DNA of 64,000 nucleotides from Meghimatium bilineatum (Eukaryota; Mollusca; Gastropoda; Stylommatophora; Philomycidae). Position numbers and translations under genes: made by a program. Numbering within the stretch: position 1 is the stretch's first letter; every line of letters begins with the position of its first letter. Where the stretch lies: assembly GCA_034231615.1 (NCBI GenBank), contig CM067304.1:19951944-20015943 (forward strand), given 5' to 3'. This document shows, piece after piece, positions 1 to 62,109 of the stretch. The notes below the pieces were generated by a model. The model did not search any database. It was not told the DNA's origin and saw only the letters and a program-made list of their open reading frames with translations.

Positions 1-1590
1 GGACTCATACGCATATTCCTTCAAAAGTGTCAGTTTTGTAATTTTCACGTGATTTCATTTGCTGTTGACACAAAGTATACACACAACGACCAATAAAAAT
101 CACGGAAAAATACAAATATCACAACTTGTGAAGGATGATGCTCAATGAGGCCACAGTACTGTATACTTGACGAGGAATTAGGCTGAATATTTTCACCAGT
201 CTCCAAATTTTGTTCTGAAAGCCTGATTTCCACTCTCTATGGTTTGTGGCAGTTTAGTAGGATATGCTTCAAAATTCATGTTCTGATTTCTTGAGGGGGT
301 AATATCCGTTTCCTTAATCGGCCGACCTGGTACATACTTACTTAATCGTCTCATGCAACATATATGAGAGGACACTGTTTCTTTTTATTTACCCCACTTT
401 TCCTATCCCTCTAACACACCAGCGAGACGGCGATACCACATATGAAAATAAATCACAACAAAATAAATACAGTACATTGAACAAACTTTCACTGTGAACA
501 TAACATTTCCTTCTGTTCTCTGTACATATGTGAACGGTTTATCGCATGCTGATGAAGGCTTGTTTGCTTGTTTGACTCAATTGTTTATCAATCATTACTG
601 ATCTGAGCACGTTTCCCAGCACCAAAAATCGATACTGCAGTAACAGCCGTGTGTTGATGAGATTTGTCGCCATCGGACGTAGCCATTCAAAATAAATTTC
701 CGTTCACCTCGTCCAGCCGTCATGAAAGTTCCGGCGCATGTATGATAATGAATGTGGGAGCTGTCAGTTACAGTCGTGGAGGAGGGATAGTAATTGTTTG
801 CTGAAATATGTGTGTTTATATGACTGGTGAAAACGAATGTGTTTTGCCAACACTGACAAATGTAACGGGTGTCCTCCCGAAAGGTCATCGTCATACCATA
901 GGTGTATTTCTATGTAAAGTTTGTTTGTCTGCTGTCTGTCGTCCTGATTAAGTCTTTCTAGTCGAAACGTCGCATGTTTTCGTCTCGTTGCTAGAATATT
1001 GTGTTTAAAAAAATATTGATAATACGTATATCTATTGCCGTTTATCTCAATATTTGCCATGTGATACCTCAGCCTACGCATTTCCTGCACATCGTGTTTT
1101 TTTCGACAACACTTGAGGTTCACCACTTGAGACTGGGCGCAGCACGGATTTCAAACTAAAGGGTCCTGCTTCCACTTGGGGATAAGAAGGATTTCAGTGA
1201 AGTTGCCTACTGAGACAGTTAACTAAAATTTAAAAAAAAAATTAATTGCGGATTTGATCAGTTTTCGAATTTTACCCACCTTTGCTTGTAGTGTCTCTGT
1301 GAGAGTGTAACCCTTCTCAACGCTTCTTTATTTACAAATAAAAAAAATAAACATATAAAATGTTGAGAATAACACGAGGTCGGTATTAACGGAAACTGAA
1401 CCGCGAATTTGTTAATCTTGTTACATGAGTTAAATTTCAACCACCGCACTAAATCGTTTTAAGCGAAAAGAAAGAAGAAGAAAAGTAGCAGTAAATATAT
1501 GGTTACAGTTTTATGAAATTACACATTAGCCTGAAAAATATTTGTTTCGATGTGATTTAAAAAAATTCTTTGATATAATGGGGCAGCTAT
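1..1590. other. No gene recognised
   Basis: AT-rich sequence. Short open frames on the minus strand have no family resemblance or splice signals I can support. The missing 5' exons of the BCR/ABR-like gene were sought here without success. Confidence 0.4.
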
Positions 1591-1599
1591 TCGAAAATT

Positions 1600-2180
1600 G
1601 TTTAAATCCGTGGGCTAGATGAAGATGATAATGAAGTAATAATTTTACCTGTGAGCAGGTAGCTTTGACAGCCTTTCAGACAAAAAAAAATAGGCTGTTT
1701 TCAGTTGTATAATTGACATGACTCCCGGACTCATGAATGGTTGTCTCAAAGATATGGTTGTGTAACGGGGGGGGGGGGGTATAGATGCATGTTTTGTTCC
1801 CGAAGGGAGAAATTCCAGTGTGTCAGTATCCTAGGATTACTACGTGCTACCAGGAGAGAACACACTTCTGGGTGAACTATCTAATTCTTCTGTCAGATCT
1901 TTTGACCCATTCGCAGAGATGGCGCATCTAGCACTCCCCATCATCTAGGAGTCTGCCACAAATAGATTGATGAGTATCATCTTCCCGCTGACCAGCATAT
2001 TTTCGTCATCCATGGGGATTATTTAATAGAAGACCGAAGTCAGAAATTGAGACAAGATGTGACAATTATGATTGTTTTACATATTGACAGATTGTCAGTA
2101 TATCCCCCAACTTTCCTTAATCGCATCCTACGACATATCTGGAAAGAAGATAGTGGCCCTATTATGTGCAATCTGACCTA
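1600..2180. repeat. Dispersed repeat E, copy 1
   Basis: 'acctgtgagcaggtag', 'ttgttcccgaagggagaaat', 'gatcttttgacccattcgca', 'gagtctgccacaaatagatt' match 59780-60150. 2040-2170 ('gaaattgagacaagatgtga', 'cgacatatctggaaagaaga') matches 63330-63460. A G run is at 1768-1779. Confidence 0.7.
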
Positions 2181-2269
2181 GAAGTACAGGATCTCACGTG
2201 AGCTACAAAAACACGGGCAGATCTAAAGTAATGATACAATACTCAGCCCTTCCATAGACCTTTAAGACT

Positions 2270-2395
2270 ACAATATGGTTTATCAACCGCCTTCGAACAC
2301 ATTGACAGGAAAATAACTCGAACTGAATTACAAAAGTGGATGTAAAAAGTGGTCACCATCATCATGTGATGAACGAACAACAGTTATCATTACTC
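2270..2395 (+). mobile_element. LINE 3' tail (decayed)
   Basis: 'aactcgaactgaattacaaa', 'gtggatgtaaaaagtggtca' and 'catgtgatgaacgaacaaca' match the 3' end of the LINE family at 30940-31012. Confidence 0.6.
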
Positions 2396-2514
2396 TTGCC
2401 TGATCCCACCTATACTAGTGTTGTACAGGTCCAGAAGAACATACATCAACAGTGACACCTCGTAAAGTTGCGTGCTTTGGGAAATTGATGCGGTATTCTT
2501 CTTTTGTGATCATT

Positions 2515-3003
2515 TGTTAAACATCCAGTCCAATATATTGTTAAACATTCAGTGCAATATATTGTTAAATATCCAGTCCAATATATTGTTAAACATTCAG
2601 TGCAATATATTGTTAAATATCCAGTCCAATATATTGTTAAACATCCAGTGCAATATATTGTTAAACACCCAGTCCAATATATTGTTAAACATCCAGTGCA
2701 ATATATTGTTAAACATCCAGTGCAATATATTGTTAAACATCCAGTGCAATATATTGTTAAACATCCAGTGCAATATATTGTTAAACATCCAGTGCAATAT
2801 ATTGTTAAACATCCAGTGCAATATATTGTTAAACACCAAGTCCAATATATTGTTAAACATCCAGTGCAATATATTGTTAAACATCCAGTGCAATATATTG
2901 TTAAACATCCAGTTAATATATTGTTAAACACCCAGTCCAATATATTATTAAACATCCAGTGCAATATATTGTTAAACATCCAGTGCAATATATAATTAAA
3001 CAT
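2515..3003. repeat. 24-bp minisatellite, about 20 copies
   Basis: Unit 'aatatattgttaaacatcca' plus gtgc or gtcc. Variant bases alternate (gtgc/gtcc, catcc/caccc). It opens low-complexity frames on both strands that are not genes. Confidence 0.95.
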
Positions 3004-3812
3004 TCAGACTATGGCATATATAGAGCGGTTTGTTTTTGATCGTCATGGGTTCACGACAACTTGTTTTGCAGAGAAGCTCATGTGGGTCAAATTGTCGTTC
3101 TGTGAACAGCGAAACTGGAAGACTTGTGTGATATGTGTTTTTGTGTCTCTGTTGCGCCGCATATAGTCGTTGATACTGATTCGGTGTAAGTGTGCTTTTA
3201 GACATCAGTGGTCTGTTTTCTGTTTTTGATAATTTTTTCAAAATTCAAGCAATTTAATTAGAATATAATATCGTTTTTTTTTCCTTGATGTCAGATTTGC
3301 AACCCCATCCCCATTATCAAGAACTATCAAACCTCTTCAACCTCCCCCCCCCCCCCTTAATTGTTGACGTAATTTATGGACTACCCCATTGTCCAGTAAT
3401 ACAGCTCTTTATCATTTAGCCTGTTGACGTTTTTCTGCCACAAAACAATAAATTATCTTCCTGTTAGCTATCATGTTTTCATTTTCCCACCAAGTCTTTA
3501 CTTTGTCGGGTTTCTCTTGTCATCTTTCATAGAAAGTTATTGTTCTTCTTTGTTCTGTATCATCAATTTGTACCTGAAATGGGGGATATCCAACCTCAAT
3601 GGGTTAAAGTTGCTTTATGTTTAACAGGTCGCTAGTTAAATCATGAACATCTCGATAAGCAGAAGGAAAGGAAGAGTAATTTGTACAATGTTATAGAAAG
3701 AGTCTGTTGTTACCAAAAATAGCTTGGGTTTCATGTACAATATTTATTTTATGTATAATATATTTAAGTCCATCGTCAGAATAGTCATGTGTGCTGATCT
3801 CACACAGTCACT

Positions 3813-4000
3813 CTTCTAGACAGTGGCGTAGCGTGGGTCAATGTCGCCCAAACGGAATCATAATTTTCTGCCCTTGTGACATTACAAAAATATGTCAGTG
3901 ATTGTGAAAGACTGGCCGAAAATAAATGTGGCGCCCTCCCGATGATGCCGCACAGGGCGGTCTGCATCTCCACCCCCCTCGCTACGCCACTGCTTCTAGA
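3813..4000. mobile_element. hAT-type MITE with perfect 8-bp target duplication
   Basis: Element 3821-3992 (172 bp) has 13-bp inverted ends CAGTGGCGTAGCG / CGCTACGCCACTG and is flanked by identical 8-bp direct repeats CTTCTAGA (3813-3820 and 3993-4000). No coding capacity. The terminal motif is widely seen in hAT elements. Confidence 0.93.
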
Positions 4001-4135
4001 CTGATGTGACGGATCACTGGTTACTAGTAGTATACTTTGTGTCGACAGCCAAAGAAAGACGTGGAAAATTCGGATATATCAAGATAAGACTATCTTGTAG
4101 AAGCACTTGGTTTCTAGTGTATACTAGTACTCGCC

Positions 4136-4419
4136 CGTGTGTTGCTGGGGCCCGAAAGGGGAGCAAAGAATAGCAACACTATTTACCTTCCTCGCATGTC
4201 GTAAAAGGCGATTAAGGAGGTTATGAGATGGAGTTGGCTGTCCCATCCCATATAGGGTCAGTGACCCAACGCCCTGCTGAAGCTGGATGTGGCAGGCCGA
4301 AAGGCGCAGATATCGCAGTAATGCTGTAAACCATGACAAAGCGCATTCCGTTCTCCGGACTACATCCTGCTAATCTGCAGGAGTTTGAGAACGAACGCAG
4401 AAGAAGAAGAAGAAGAGTA
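4136..4419 (+). mobile_element. SINE-like repeat, family A, longest copy
   Basis: 'cgaaaggggagcaaagaata', 'tgtcgtaaaaggcgattaag', 'tcccatatagggtcagtgac', 'gcagatatcgcag' and the end 'gagtttgagaacgaacgcag' followed by GAA repeats. Other copies: 8330-8560 and 23795-23990 (+), 35640-35770 (+), 34285-34372 and 35990-36035 (+, 3' ends), 32000-32300, 41925-42015, 44930-45065 and 46795-47010 (-). Confidence 0.75.
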
Positions 4420-4499
4420 TACTAGTGAGAATTGGGTCAATACGAGAAATCCCTAATGACATACTCCTTAAGTAGGGTGCGTTCCTGGTTCTTCTTCTT

Positions 4500-4745
4500 C
4501 TGCGTTCAGCATCTTTGGTCATGTTATATTGTCAGATCTTTCGTCAGTGCGAAGTCCACTGTCATCTCCAGGTCAGAGCGGCCGTCCCATAGCTTTTGCC
4601 TCAAGTACGTATCATTTTCAGTACGTATCTCGGTTCAGATTCGCAGTCTCTGTTCTTTTATGTTGGGCAGTTCCCGAAGTATGTATTCAAGAATTTGTGT
4701 TCCGGATGCACATGAAAATTCATCTGTGCATGCGATCCTCAGCTG
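4500..4745 (-). pseudogene. Coding-like fragment of unknown family, minus strand
   Basis: Minus-strand reading gives IACTDEFSCASGTQILEYIL, RELPNIKEQRLRI, a stop, then TEIRTENDTYLRQKLWDGRS and DLEMTVDFALTKDLTI. Composition is protein-like and richer in GC than the surroundings. It is probably a mobile-element relic. I do not recognise the family. Confidence 0.4.
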
Positions 4746-5279
4746 GTAAAGTTGATCAAATAGTCGACAGTGGCCTGTTCTAAGGCGAAATGATGTGTGC
4801 TGTTGGTATGAAATACTAAATAAAGTAGAAAAAATACTGTAAAATACCTAACTATCAGTAGTAAAAAATAATTAACTAACAATAAAACAGAACAAGGACA
4901 ATTTTCTACGTAGGTCTGTTGGTATTGTTGAAGGTGACTTATTGCATCGGGTTTGTTTTTCATTTCCATGTCTTTCTTCCACTTTAATGTGTATATATTA
5001 TGGATTATTGTGTTTTGCTTCTCTGTTGGACAGTGAGTGTCTGTGTTGTTCTATTTCACCATCTATTCTTGATAGAGCATACGCTTTCTCTTTCCCCAAT
5101 GATCCATAGTGTGATGGTATCTATTGAAGGGCAATATTTGAGATTTTAGGATATGTCTGAGTTATTGTCTGATGTGCAGAAGGCTTTCATTTCTGGTGCT
5201 CTGGGTTGATTCCAATAGTGATCTTCAATGTCTGAATATAGCTATTTTCTCTTCTGGCCGGTGTATCCAGAAGTCTGCA

Positions 5280-5475
5280 GTTAGATACTGGCAATGGGGC
5301 TTAGTTCAGCCATCAGGGGCTGGAAACTAAGACTGGTCGGGCACTCCCACTCGGGCAGGACCATAGTCCGGCCCAAGTAAGCAGAGTGCTGAAGACGGAG
5401 GCAACCCGCCAAAAGGCTCACAGATAATCAGGTTGCCACGCACAAAACACAATGGAAACATGTCTGGTGAACGAA
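5280..5475. repeat. GC-rich SINE-like sequence
   Basis: A GC-rich island in AT-rich surroundings ('cactcccactcgggcaggac', 'gacggaggcaacccgccaaa') ending in 'gaacgaaagaagaagaag', the same sort of tail as SINE-like families A and B. No second copy noticed. Confidence 0.45.
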
Positions 5476-5794
5476 AGAAGAAGAAGATACTGGCAGAGTG
5501 AAGTTTATGTGAATTTTTCAACTTGAAGATACGGAGCTACGTGCTATGAGTGATACTCACATCTAACGGCACACTATTCTGTTGAGAGGGACTGAGTGCA
5601 TGTGGGGAAAACCTGAGTACAATGAAACAAGTTCTCTTTGTGTTTGTGAACGAGTAAGCGATAAATACTAATAAAGTTAAAGATGGGTTTTAAGATATTT
5701 AACTTTATTAGTCTTTATCGCTTTTTTTATTTTGTTACTGTAGCACACCCCACTTTGTCAGACATCCTCTGACATTGGTTGTTTCTACTTGTGG

Positions 5795-5965
5795 ATGATT
5801 AGTAAACCGAAGACTGATGTGTCGGGCCATTGGCACAAATAAAACGGCGACACAACGCATTTCCATTTTCTGGACTATATCCTGCTGAAAATTCAGTAGG
5901 ACCGTGGTTCTGCTACAAGAGATCCAGTGGAAGTTTGAGAATGATCGCTGAAGAAGAAGATATAG
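5795..5965 (+). mobile_element. SINE-like repeat, family B
   Basis: 'gaagactgatgtgtcgggcc', 'attggcacaaataaaacggc', 'gacacaacgcatttccattt', 'gctacaagagatccagtgga', end 'gtttgagaatgatcgctg' plus GAA repeats. Other copies: 18062-18235, 21130-21285, 44785-44920, 46660-46790, 57360-57510 (+), 33425-33515 (-). Confidence 0.75.
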
Positions 5966-6124
5966 AAAATAAAGAAAGGTTCAAAAGGTTTAGAGGATTG
6001 ACATAATTGTACTCTGGTTTTCTTAGTTTTCCCTTTAACAAATTTCATCCAAACCGAAGTGAGAAGTTTTTCTTTAGAAACAAATGCGCACCCTCTAGCA
6101 TTAGCAAAATCATATCTACTATCG

Positions 6125-6265
6125 TGCCGAAGACGAATGTGGGCGAAAGGCGCAAAATAACTCAACTTTGCTGTGAAACCAGCTGCGGAACGTACTTCAC
6201 GCGCTCCGGCGGAAACCACAAGAACTTTCATGTTGGTTATCAAAGAACGAACGCAGAAAAATCTC
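6125..6265 (+). mobile_element. SINE-like repeat fragment (family B relative)
   Basis: 'gaagacgaatgtgggcgaaa', 'cgctccggcggaaaccacaa', 'tatcaaagaacgaacgcag'. A relative is at 12745-12850 ('cgctcccggcggaaatcgca', 'caatggaacgaacgcaa'). Confidence 0.55.
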
Positions 6266-6379
6266 CCTGACCTCGATTGAAGTAATATGTTCAACATTTC
6301 ATGTCATTTTATACGTCCACGATATTTTATTGATCAGGTTATTATGTCTTTATTGTGGACATAAAACATGGTCTTTAAC

Positions 6380-6970
6380 CGTCTCGCGGCAAAGGAAAAT
6401 CGTTAAATGTGAAATGAGGTTCCGAGAAAACCTGCAATGGTCACTAAACTAGATAATATAAGAAATTGAGAAATTAAGAAGCAAGTAGGTATGATTTCAT
6501 GTATTGAACATATTGAAAGACAAGTAAAATGGTTTGGTCACCTTATGAAAACATCAAGATAGTCTTGAACACACATGGACTAAATACAACCACGGCGACA
6601 CATCTGGCCTTGGAATTACAGCTTAAACTCCCACCCCTACATTTAACGGCAAGTGTGAATAGATCAACCATCATTCACCTGGGGACAGACAATAGACCTT
6701 ACGAGAATGAACCGAAACCAAATATCAATAAAAGCATATCCGAAAAGAGTATCCGGACATAAAGTCAAAAGTAGACCAAGAAGAAGGTGGATAGAAAACA
6801 TCCAGATAATGCTGAACAAACATGAACTTAATACAAACAAGATGACACATCTTGATTTGGAATGAAAACTGATGCTGTCACCCCTACACTTAAAATCAAA
6901 TGAGGATACTATTATCCATCATCCACCTGTGAAAAGACAATAGACAATTGTGGACATACAAATGCGAACA
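6380..6970 (+). mobile_element. LINE tail with internal duplication
   Basis: ISCIEHIERQVKWFGHLMK is followed by two successive versions of one segment: NIKIVLNTHGLNTTTATHLA (from 6550) and NIQIMLNKHELNTNKMTHLD (from 6800). Decayed with stops. Related to the third LINE family. Confidence 0.7.
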
Positions 6971-7032
6971 TTAATCATTCGAACACCAGCATAACAAATG
7001 TCTGTCTATTTGTCTATCTGTCTGGCTGGCTG

Positions 7033-7130
7033 TCTGCCTAATCTAACCTAAGCTAACCTAACCTAAACTAATCTAACCTAACCTAACCTAAGCTAAACTA
7101 AGCTAACCTAACCTAACCTAACCTAATCTA
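7033..7130. repeat. Degenerate CCTAA (TTAGG-like) array
   Basis: 'taacctaacctaacctaag' and similar 5-mers with ctaag/ctaat/ctaaa variants. The complement is TTAGG-like, as in arthropod-type telomeres; it may equally be a simple pentamer. Confidence 0.8.
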
Positions 7131-7239
7131 TTAATAGAAAAACCTATTTTGACAATATTTCTGAATTGATTGCTTCCACTTAGTTTTGTATTCTTAATTT
7201 TTCTCCTTTTCTTTTGGCTAATTTATGTTTAATTAAATC

Positions 7240-7460
7240 TGTATGCCCTCTTAACAGGAAAGTACCAAATCCTGCTTTTCTTTGTACAGCAGAATCCCTC
7301 TATAGCAGATAATTTATAGCAAATGTCTCTATTTAAAACACTTTTGAAAATCCCCATTTATAGTTACTTTTTATTGTTTGTACTATATGTAGCGCAATTT
7401 TGTTGTTACATACATATTACGTCGGCCCGGACCAAGTCGTTATAACGGGATTTGATTGTA
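7240..7460 (-). mobile_element. pogo/Tigger-like MITE copy, minus orientation
   Basis: It contains agaatccctctatagcag at one end and ttacatacatattacg...ccaagtcgttataacggga at the other, matching the 29122-29292 element in reverse. It sits just upstream of exon 1. Confidence 0.65.
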
Positions 7461-7538
7461 TTAAGGAAGTAGGAGTTGAAACAATCTACTGTCATGCGTG
7501 TTACTTCTGTAGACTGACGCTTGCTATATACTCCCCAG

Positions 7539-58152
<50,614 letters not shown>

Positions 58153-58289
58153 TCAGATCAATTGTCGATCACTATTTTCTCAAGGAATGTAGAAATACAA
58201 TGTAATTAGGGCTGTAAATAGTAATATTTTTGCTAACTGAATCAAGAACACAAAATGGCTTGTAAGTTAAAAAGCTAGTAAATTGAAAT

Positions 58290-58780
58290 ACAACATTTTC
58301 ATGTTGTATGTTCTTGTTGCTGCAAACATTCTCATTAACTTGTAGTGGATCAAATGACAACCTTTGGTCATTTTTCCCTATTTGCTGGTCTTGTCTCTGG
58401 TCCACTAAGAGTTAATTGGCCAAACCATTTCAGTTTCCATTTTCAATATATTTGATCACAGATGTTGTTTCGACAGTTCTTGTAATCTCTTCATTCCTCT
58501 CATGTCTTTGCCTTGTTCTTTTTGAGAATTTTTTTAGACTTCTCATTTTACACATAGCATTCTCTCTTGTTCTTTATTTAGTGTCCATGTCTGACAGCGA
58601 TAACACAATGTTGGCATGAAGATTGAAATTATGATTTGCGTTTTGTTTTCCTTCGGGACAGATGTATGTTTCAGTATTGGTTTAAGTTCATAATTTATGT
58701 ACCGGTAGTTGTCTTTTTTTAATTCCTGTCTCAATCTATCTAATCCATCCTTCCATCATCTGTAAAAAAACTCCAAATTT
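58290..58780 (-). mobile_element. LINE fragment, third family, minus strand, in 3' flank
   Basis: Minus-strand reading includes MPTLCYRCQTWTLNKEQERM, matching CYQCQTWTLTIYQMRK at 12943. It begins about 140 bp after the BCR/ABR-like stop codon and may be transcribed as 3' UTR. Confidence 0.75.
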
Positions 58781-58849
58781 TTTTAAATTGCAGCACTTGT
58801 TTTAGTAATTGATCATTTATCTTTATGTTGATGATTGTATTTAGCTCTC

Positions 58850-58990
58850 TACCTATAGACATTGCTTATTTCAGTAATTGATCATTTATCTTTGTTACCT
58901 ATAGACATTACTTGTTTCAGTAATTGATCATTTATCTTTGTTACCTATAGACATTGCTTGTTTCAGTAATTGATCATTTATCTTTATAGC
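58850..58990. repeat. About 47-bp tandem repeat, 3 copies
   Basis: 'tgtttcagtaattgatcatt' plus 'tatctttgttacctatagac'; a partial copy lies at 58800. Confidence 0.88.
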
Positions 58991-59239
58991 GATTGTATTT
59001 AGTTCTCTGCCCACAGACATTACTTCTGCTTATGCAAATAGTATATTTCATCATAAATTCAACTATATCTGCTTCCTATTTATGTTTCCATTCATTTACC
59101 GATGTTTCATTTGAAGTAACTTTGTTTCTGTGTTATATGAAGTTAATCAGTATACCTAATGTAATAGGAATTAAACTAAAAAAATACACCAAAACGCTTT
59201 CACTACTTCTGATATATATATCATCATCAAGTGACATAT

Positions 59240-59395
59240 TCTTTCTAGAACGTAGTCTTTCCTATGGATCTCTGAATTCTCCGCGGTCTTGAGCAAGTTG
59301 CCCTGCATCTTCCAGTGACATGTGCAAGCATTCTTGAATGTCTTTTGTCCAATGGCGTCTTGGTCGGCCTTTGCCCCTGCTGCCTTCTATCATAT
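59240..59395 (-). mobile_element. LINE tail, minus strand
   Basis: The minus strand encodes GKGRPRRHWTKDIQECLHMS and EDAGQLAQDRGEFRD, the extreme C-terminus of a non-LTR RT. Confidence 0.8.
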
Positions 59396-59440
59396 ATATA
59401 TATATATATAATAAGTATATAATATTATATATATAAGCAG
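59393..59440. repeat. Short AT microsatellite
   Basis: 'atatatatatatatata' followed by ATTATATATA. Confidence 0.85.
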
Positions 59441-59779
59441 GGTATGCTATGTAGTGATAAGAATTGCTCGTCAAAAAGCTTATTAATTTAGGCTTAAACT
59501 AGTTTATGAGAAAAACAAAACTTGAACATTTAGTAACCACCAGAAAAATCAAGATGGATGAAGACAGAGAAATTTCTGAATTGGTTGTCACTGTAGCACA
59601 ACAAGATGTCACGAACTGAACTTATTAACAATACAAGAGATAGAGAGTTGTGAAGAAACATGATCGCCTACGCCACGGCACTTGGATTGATTGAAACTAA
59701 TTTATATTAATGTAAAGGTAGAAACAGCTGCCAATTGACAAAAATTGTATTTTGAGAGCAGCAAATGCTGCAAGTTGAT

Positions 59780-60190
59780 GGTAGTGGTGATGAAGTAATG
59801 TAACAACTACCTGTGAGCAGGTAGTTCTTGACACCTATAGCTATTCTAACAAAAGCAGACCCTTCTCAGTTGAGTAACCGAAGTGACTCATGAATTCACA
59901 TAAGGTTTGCCATCTGAAAGTCACACTTGTGTTATGGAGGTTTATGGGTGCATATTTGGTCCCCGAAGGGAGGCATTGGAGTGCGATAGTGTCCAAGGAC
60001 AATTGTATACTGGTAGGAACACAGCATATACTTCTGAGCCAGCTAGTTTATCATTCTTTTATATGATCTTTTGACCCATCAGCTGTGATGGCACTTCTAG
60101 CATTCCCTGTCACCAATGAGTCTGCCACAAAAGGACAAAGGTGTATGTCCGCTGGCCTGCATCTCTTGGGGAATGCTGTCAGTTAGCATG
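59780..60190. repeat. Dispersed repeat E, copy 2 (first part)
   Basis: 'acctgtgagcaggtagttct', 'ggtccccgaagggaggcatt', 'gatcttttgacccatcagct', 'gagtctgccacaaaagga' parallel the 1600-2000 copy. Confidence 0.7.
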
Positions 60191-60619
60191 ACAAAATATA
60201 TATGACAGGTTATCTATATCTATCTATTCATCCATCTATGTTCCTTCCGCTCCAAATACAGTCATCATCATCAAACCATAATACTTCAGTGTCATAGGGG
60301 TGCTTTCTGGAAAAATTAACACAAAAATCTTTCCATGCCTCCTTGTTTAAGTGTGGAGAACCGTAATCCTGTAGTTTTTAATATTATAAATCAATACTTT
60401 CTGTTGTCCTCTTCTTCTTCAACTCTCAATAGTTCCCTATAGGATAATTTTACCAAAAAAAATCATGCCTCATTATATATGGCCAAACCAGACAAGTTTG
60501 CTACAATTCACCACTGCCATGAGATGCTCATGCTGATCTGCAAGAGCATTTATTATGTTTCTCATGTATATTTTGTTTTTATTTTCTGTATATTTGATGC
60601 GCAATATTCATCTGTAACA

Positions 60620-60865
60620 TTTTGTTTTCATAAGCCCGTATTCTTCTCTCCATTTCCGATGTAATTGTGCAACTCTCACATTCCTACAAAAGAATAGGTA
60701 TTCTTAGAAATTTATGTACATTTAACGTCACTGCTGTACGTATTCTGGTCTTCCATATAGTATTTAATCTGGATATTGCACCCGAGGCTATTTCAAGTCT
60801 AATCTTTATATCTTTGTTCATTCCTCCAATGCTGCCCATATAAGATCCTAAGTTCTTGATTCTTG
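60620..60865 (-). mobile_element. LINE RT fragment, minus strand
   Basis: Minus-strand reading gives GSYMGSIGGMNKDIKIRLE and AISRLNTIWKTRIRTAVTLN, a non-LTR RT thumb motif (YLGS...NKDIK.RI..A....L..IWK). Confidence 0.78.
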
Positions 60866-61284
60866 ATTAGAAACTGGCCTCACGGCTTGTGGGGCATTTC
60901 CATAAGTGCTCCGCCCTCTGTTCCAGCAGCCATTCGACTCGATGGTGCTTTGAGTATAATGTTGCCGAAACAGACATCGACATCAGGGCACAACTCTGGC
61001 CCTTGCAACAGGTTTTTTTGTTGTTCCGCCCAACAACGCCTTGCCCGTAACTAATTCAAGCACAATGTCGGTCTGTCAGAGCAACATGGTAACTGTTATC
61101 AAAGGTTACGACTACGGGATTGTATAGATGACATGCCATGAAGTTTCTATAAGAAGATAACCTCAATATAAAGGCATGTCATCTACTAAGGTTTCCTTTT
61201 GCATGGTTGGTTTGTCTAGTAAGCCATTGGTGAGACCCACAGACACAACCTCATGCGTAAGATCCTAAGTATATAAAGGTATCA

Positions 61285-61440
61285 GCTTCTCATAGTTTCT
61301 GTCCATTCACCAGATGTTAACGAGAGTCGTTTTGTCATCTTTGTTTGCCATTATTTTATTATCAACTTCTCCTAGTTTCTGTCCATTCACGAGATGTTAA
61401 CGGGAGTCGTTTTGTTATCTATGTTTGCCATTATTTTACT
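61285..61440. repeat. Tandem duplication, about 82 bp x 2
   Basis: 'agtttctgtccattcaccag' ... 'gtttgccattattttatt' appears twice with few differences. Confidence 0.85.
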
Positions 61441-61589
61441 TTCTCAGTGTTTAATCAAATACAGTGCATAGGCAGAAACCAGTTCTCTCATTTGACCTAT
61501 GAAACCAGTGCTCTCGTTTTACCTATAAAACTAGTGCTCTCATTTTACCTGTGTGATTCTGCTTGTTGCAGTTCTTGTATGTTGTTGTA

Positions 61590-61950
61590 ACCCAAAGTCA
61601 TGCCCTCTTTGATTGTTCTACATCGTTTCTTTTGGTCTTCCTCTTTATCTTTTGCCATCTTGTATCCATTTTAATGCTTGTTGTAGTAAAAAATGTTCAT
61701 TCATTATATGTACATGTCTGATACATATCCACCATTTTTTTTCTTGTTGAAGTATATTGCTATTTGCTGTCTTCTCTTATTTGCTTTTATATTTTTTTCC
61801 ATCCAACATTTAAAATATTGATTTTGCCAATGAATTTAATCTCTTCAACATTGTATTTGTTTCTTTGAGCTTTCATGACCATATGTTAACACAGATTTTA
61901 CATTGGAATTAATTGTAGTTTGCTATGTAGTTTACTTATTAATTTTTTTT
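61590..61950 (-). mobile_element. LINE-like debris, minus strand
   Basis: Pyrimidine-rich sequence whose complement resembles the RT tail region of the third LINE family ('tggtcttcctctttat', 'catgaccatatgttaacac'). Heavily decayed. Confidence 0.4.
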
Positions 61951-61959
61951 AATTTCCAG

Positions 61960-62109
61960 ATGATAGAGGACATGACAGCTACCTTAAGTAGTACATTTGA
62001 CACGATTATTTCATGTACATTAATTTTTAAATAGCAATGAAAACATAAACTATTCCATGGGGGGTGACCAAAGTTGACATCCAAAATAATTGGTTAAAAC
62101 ATTAATAAA
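61960..62109 (+). other. Possible alternative terminal exon or 3' UTR exon
   Basis: A good acceptor (T-rich tract then atttccag, AG at 61958-61959) precedes non-repetitive sequence with an AATAAA at 62104-62109. If joined to exon 19 in the phase of a one-base overhang, it would give a short tail ending YLK and a TAG. No matching donor in exon 19 is certain, so this is a weak proposal. Confidence 0.2.

Noticed and set aside
2446-3003. Overlapping frames on both strands of the 24-bp minisatellite
   Set aside because: Several frames on both strands are open because the unit is a multiple of three; low-complexity by-product.
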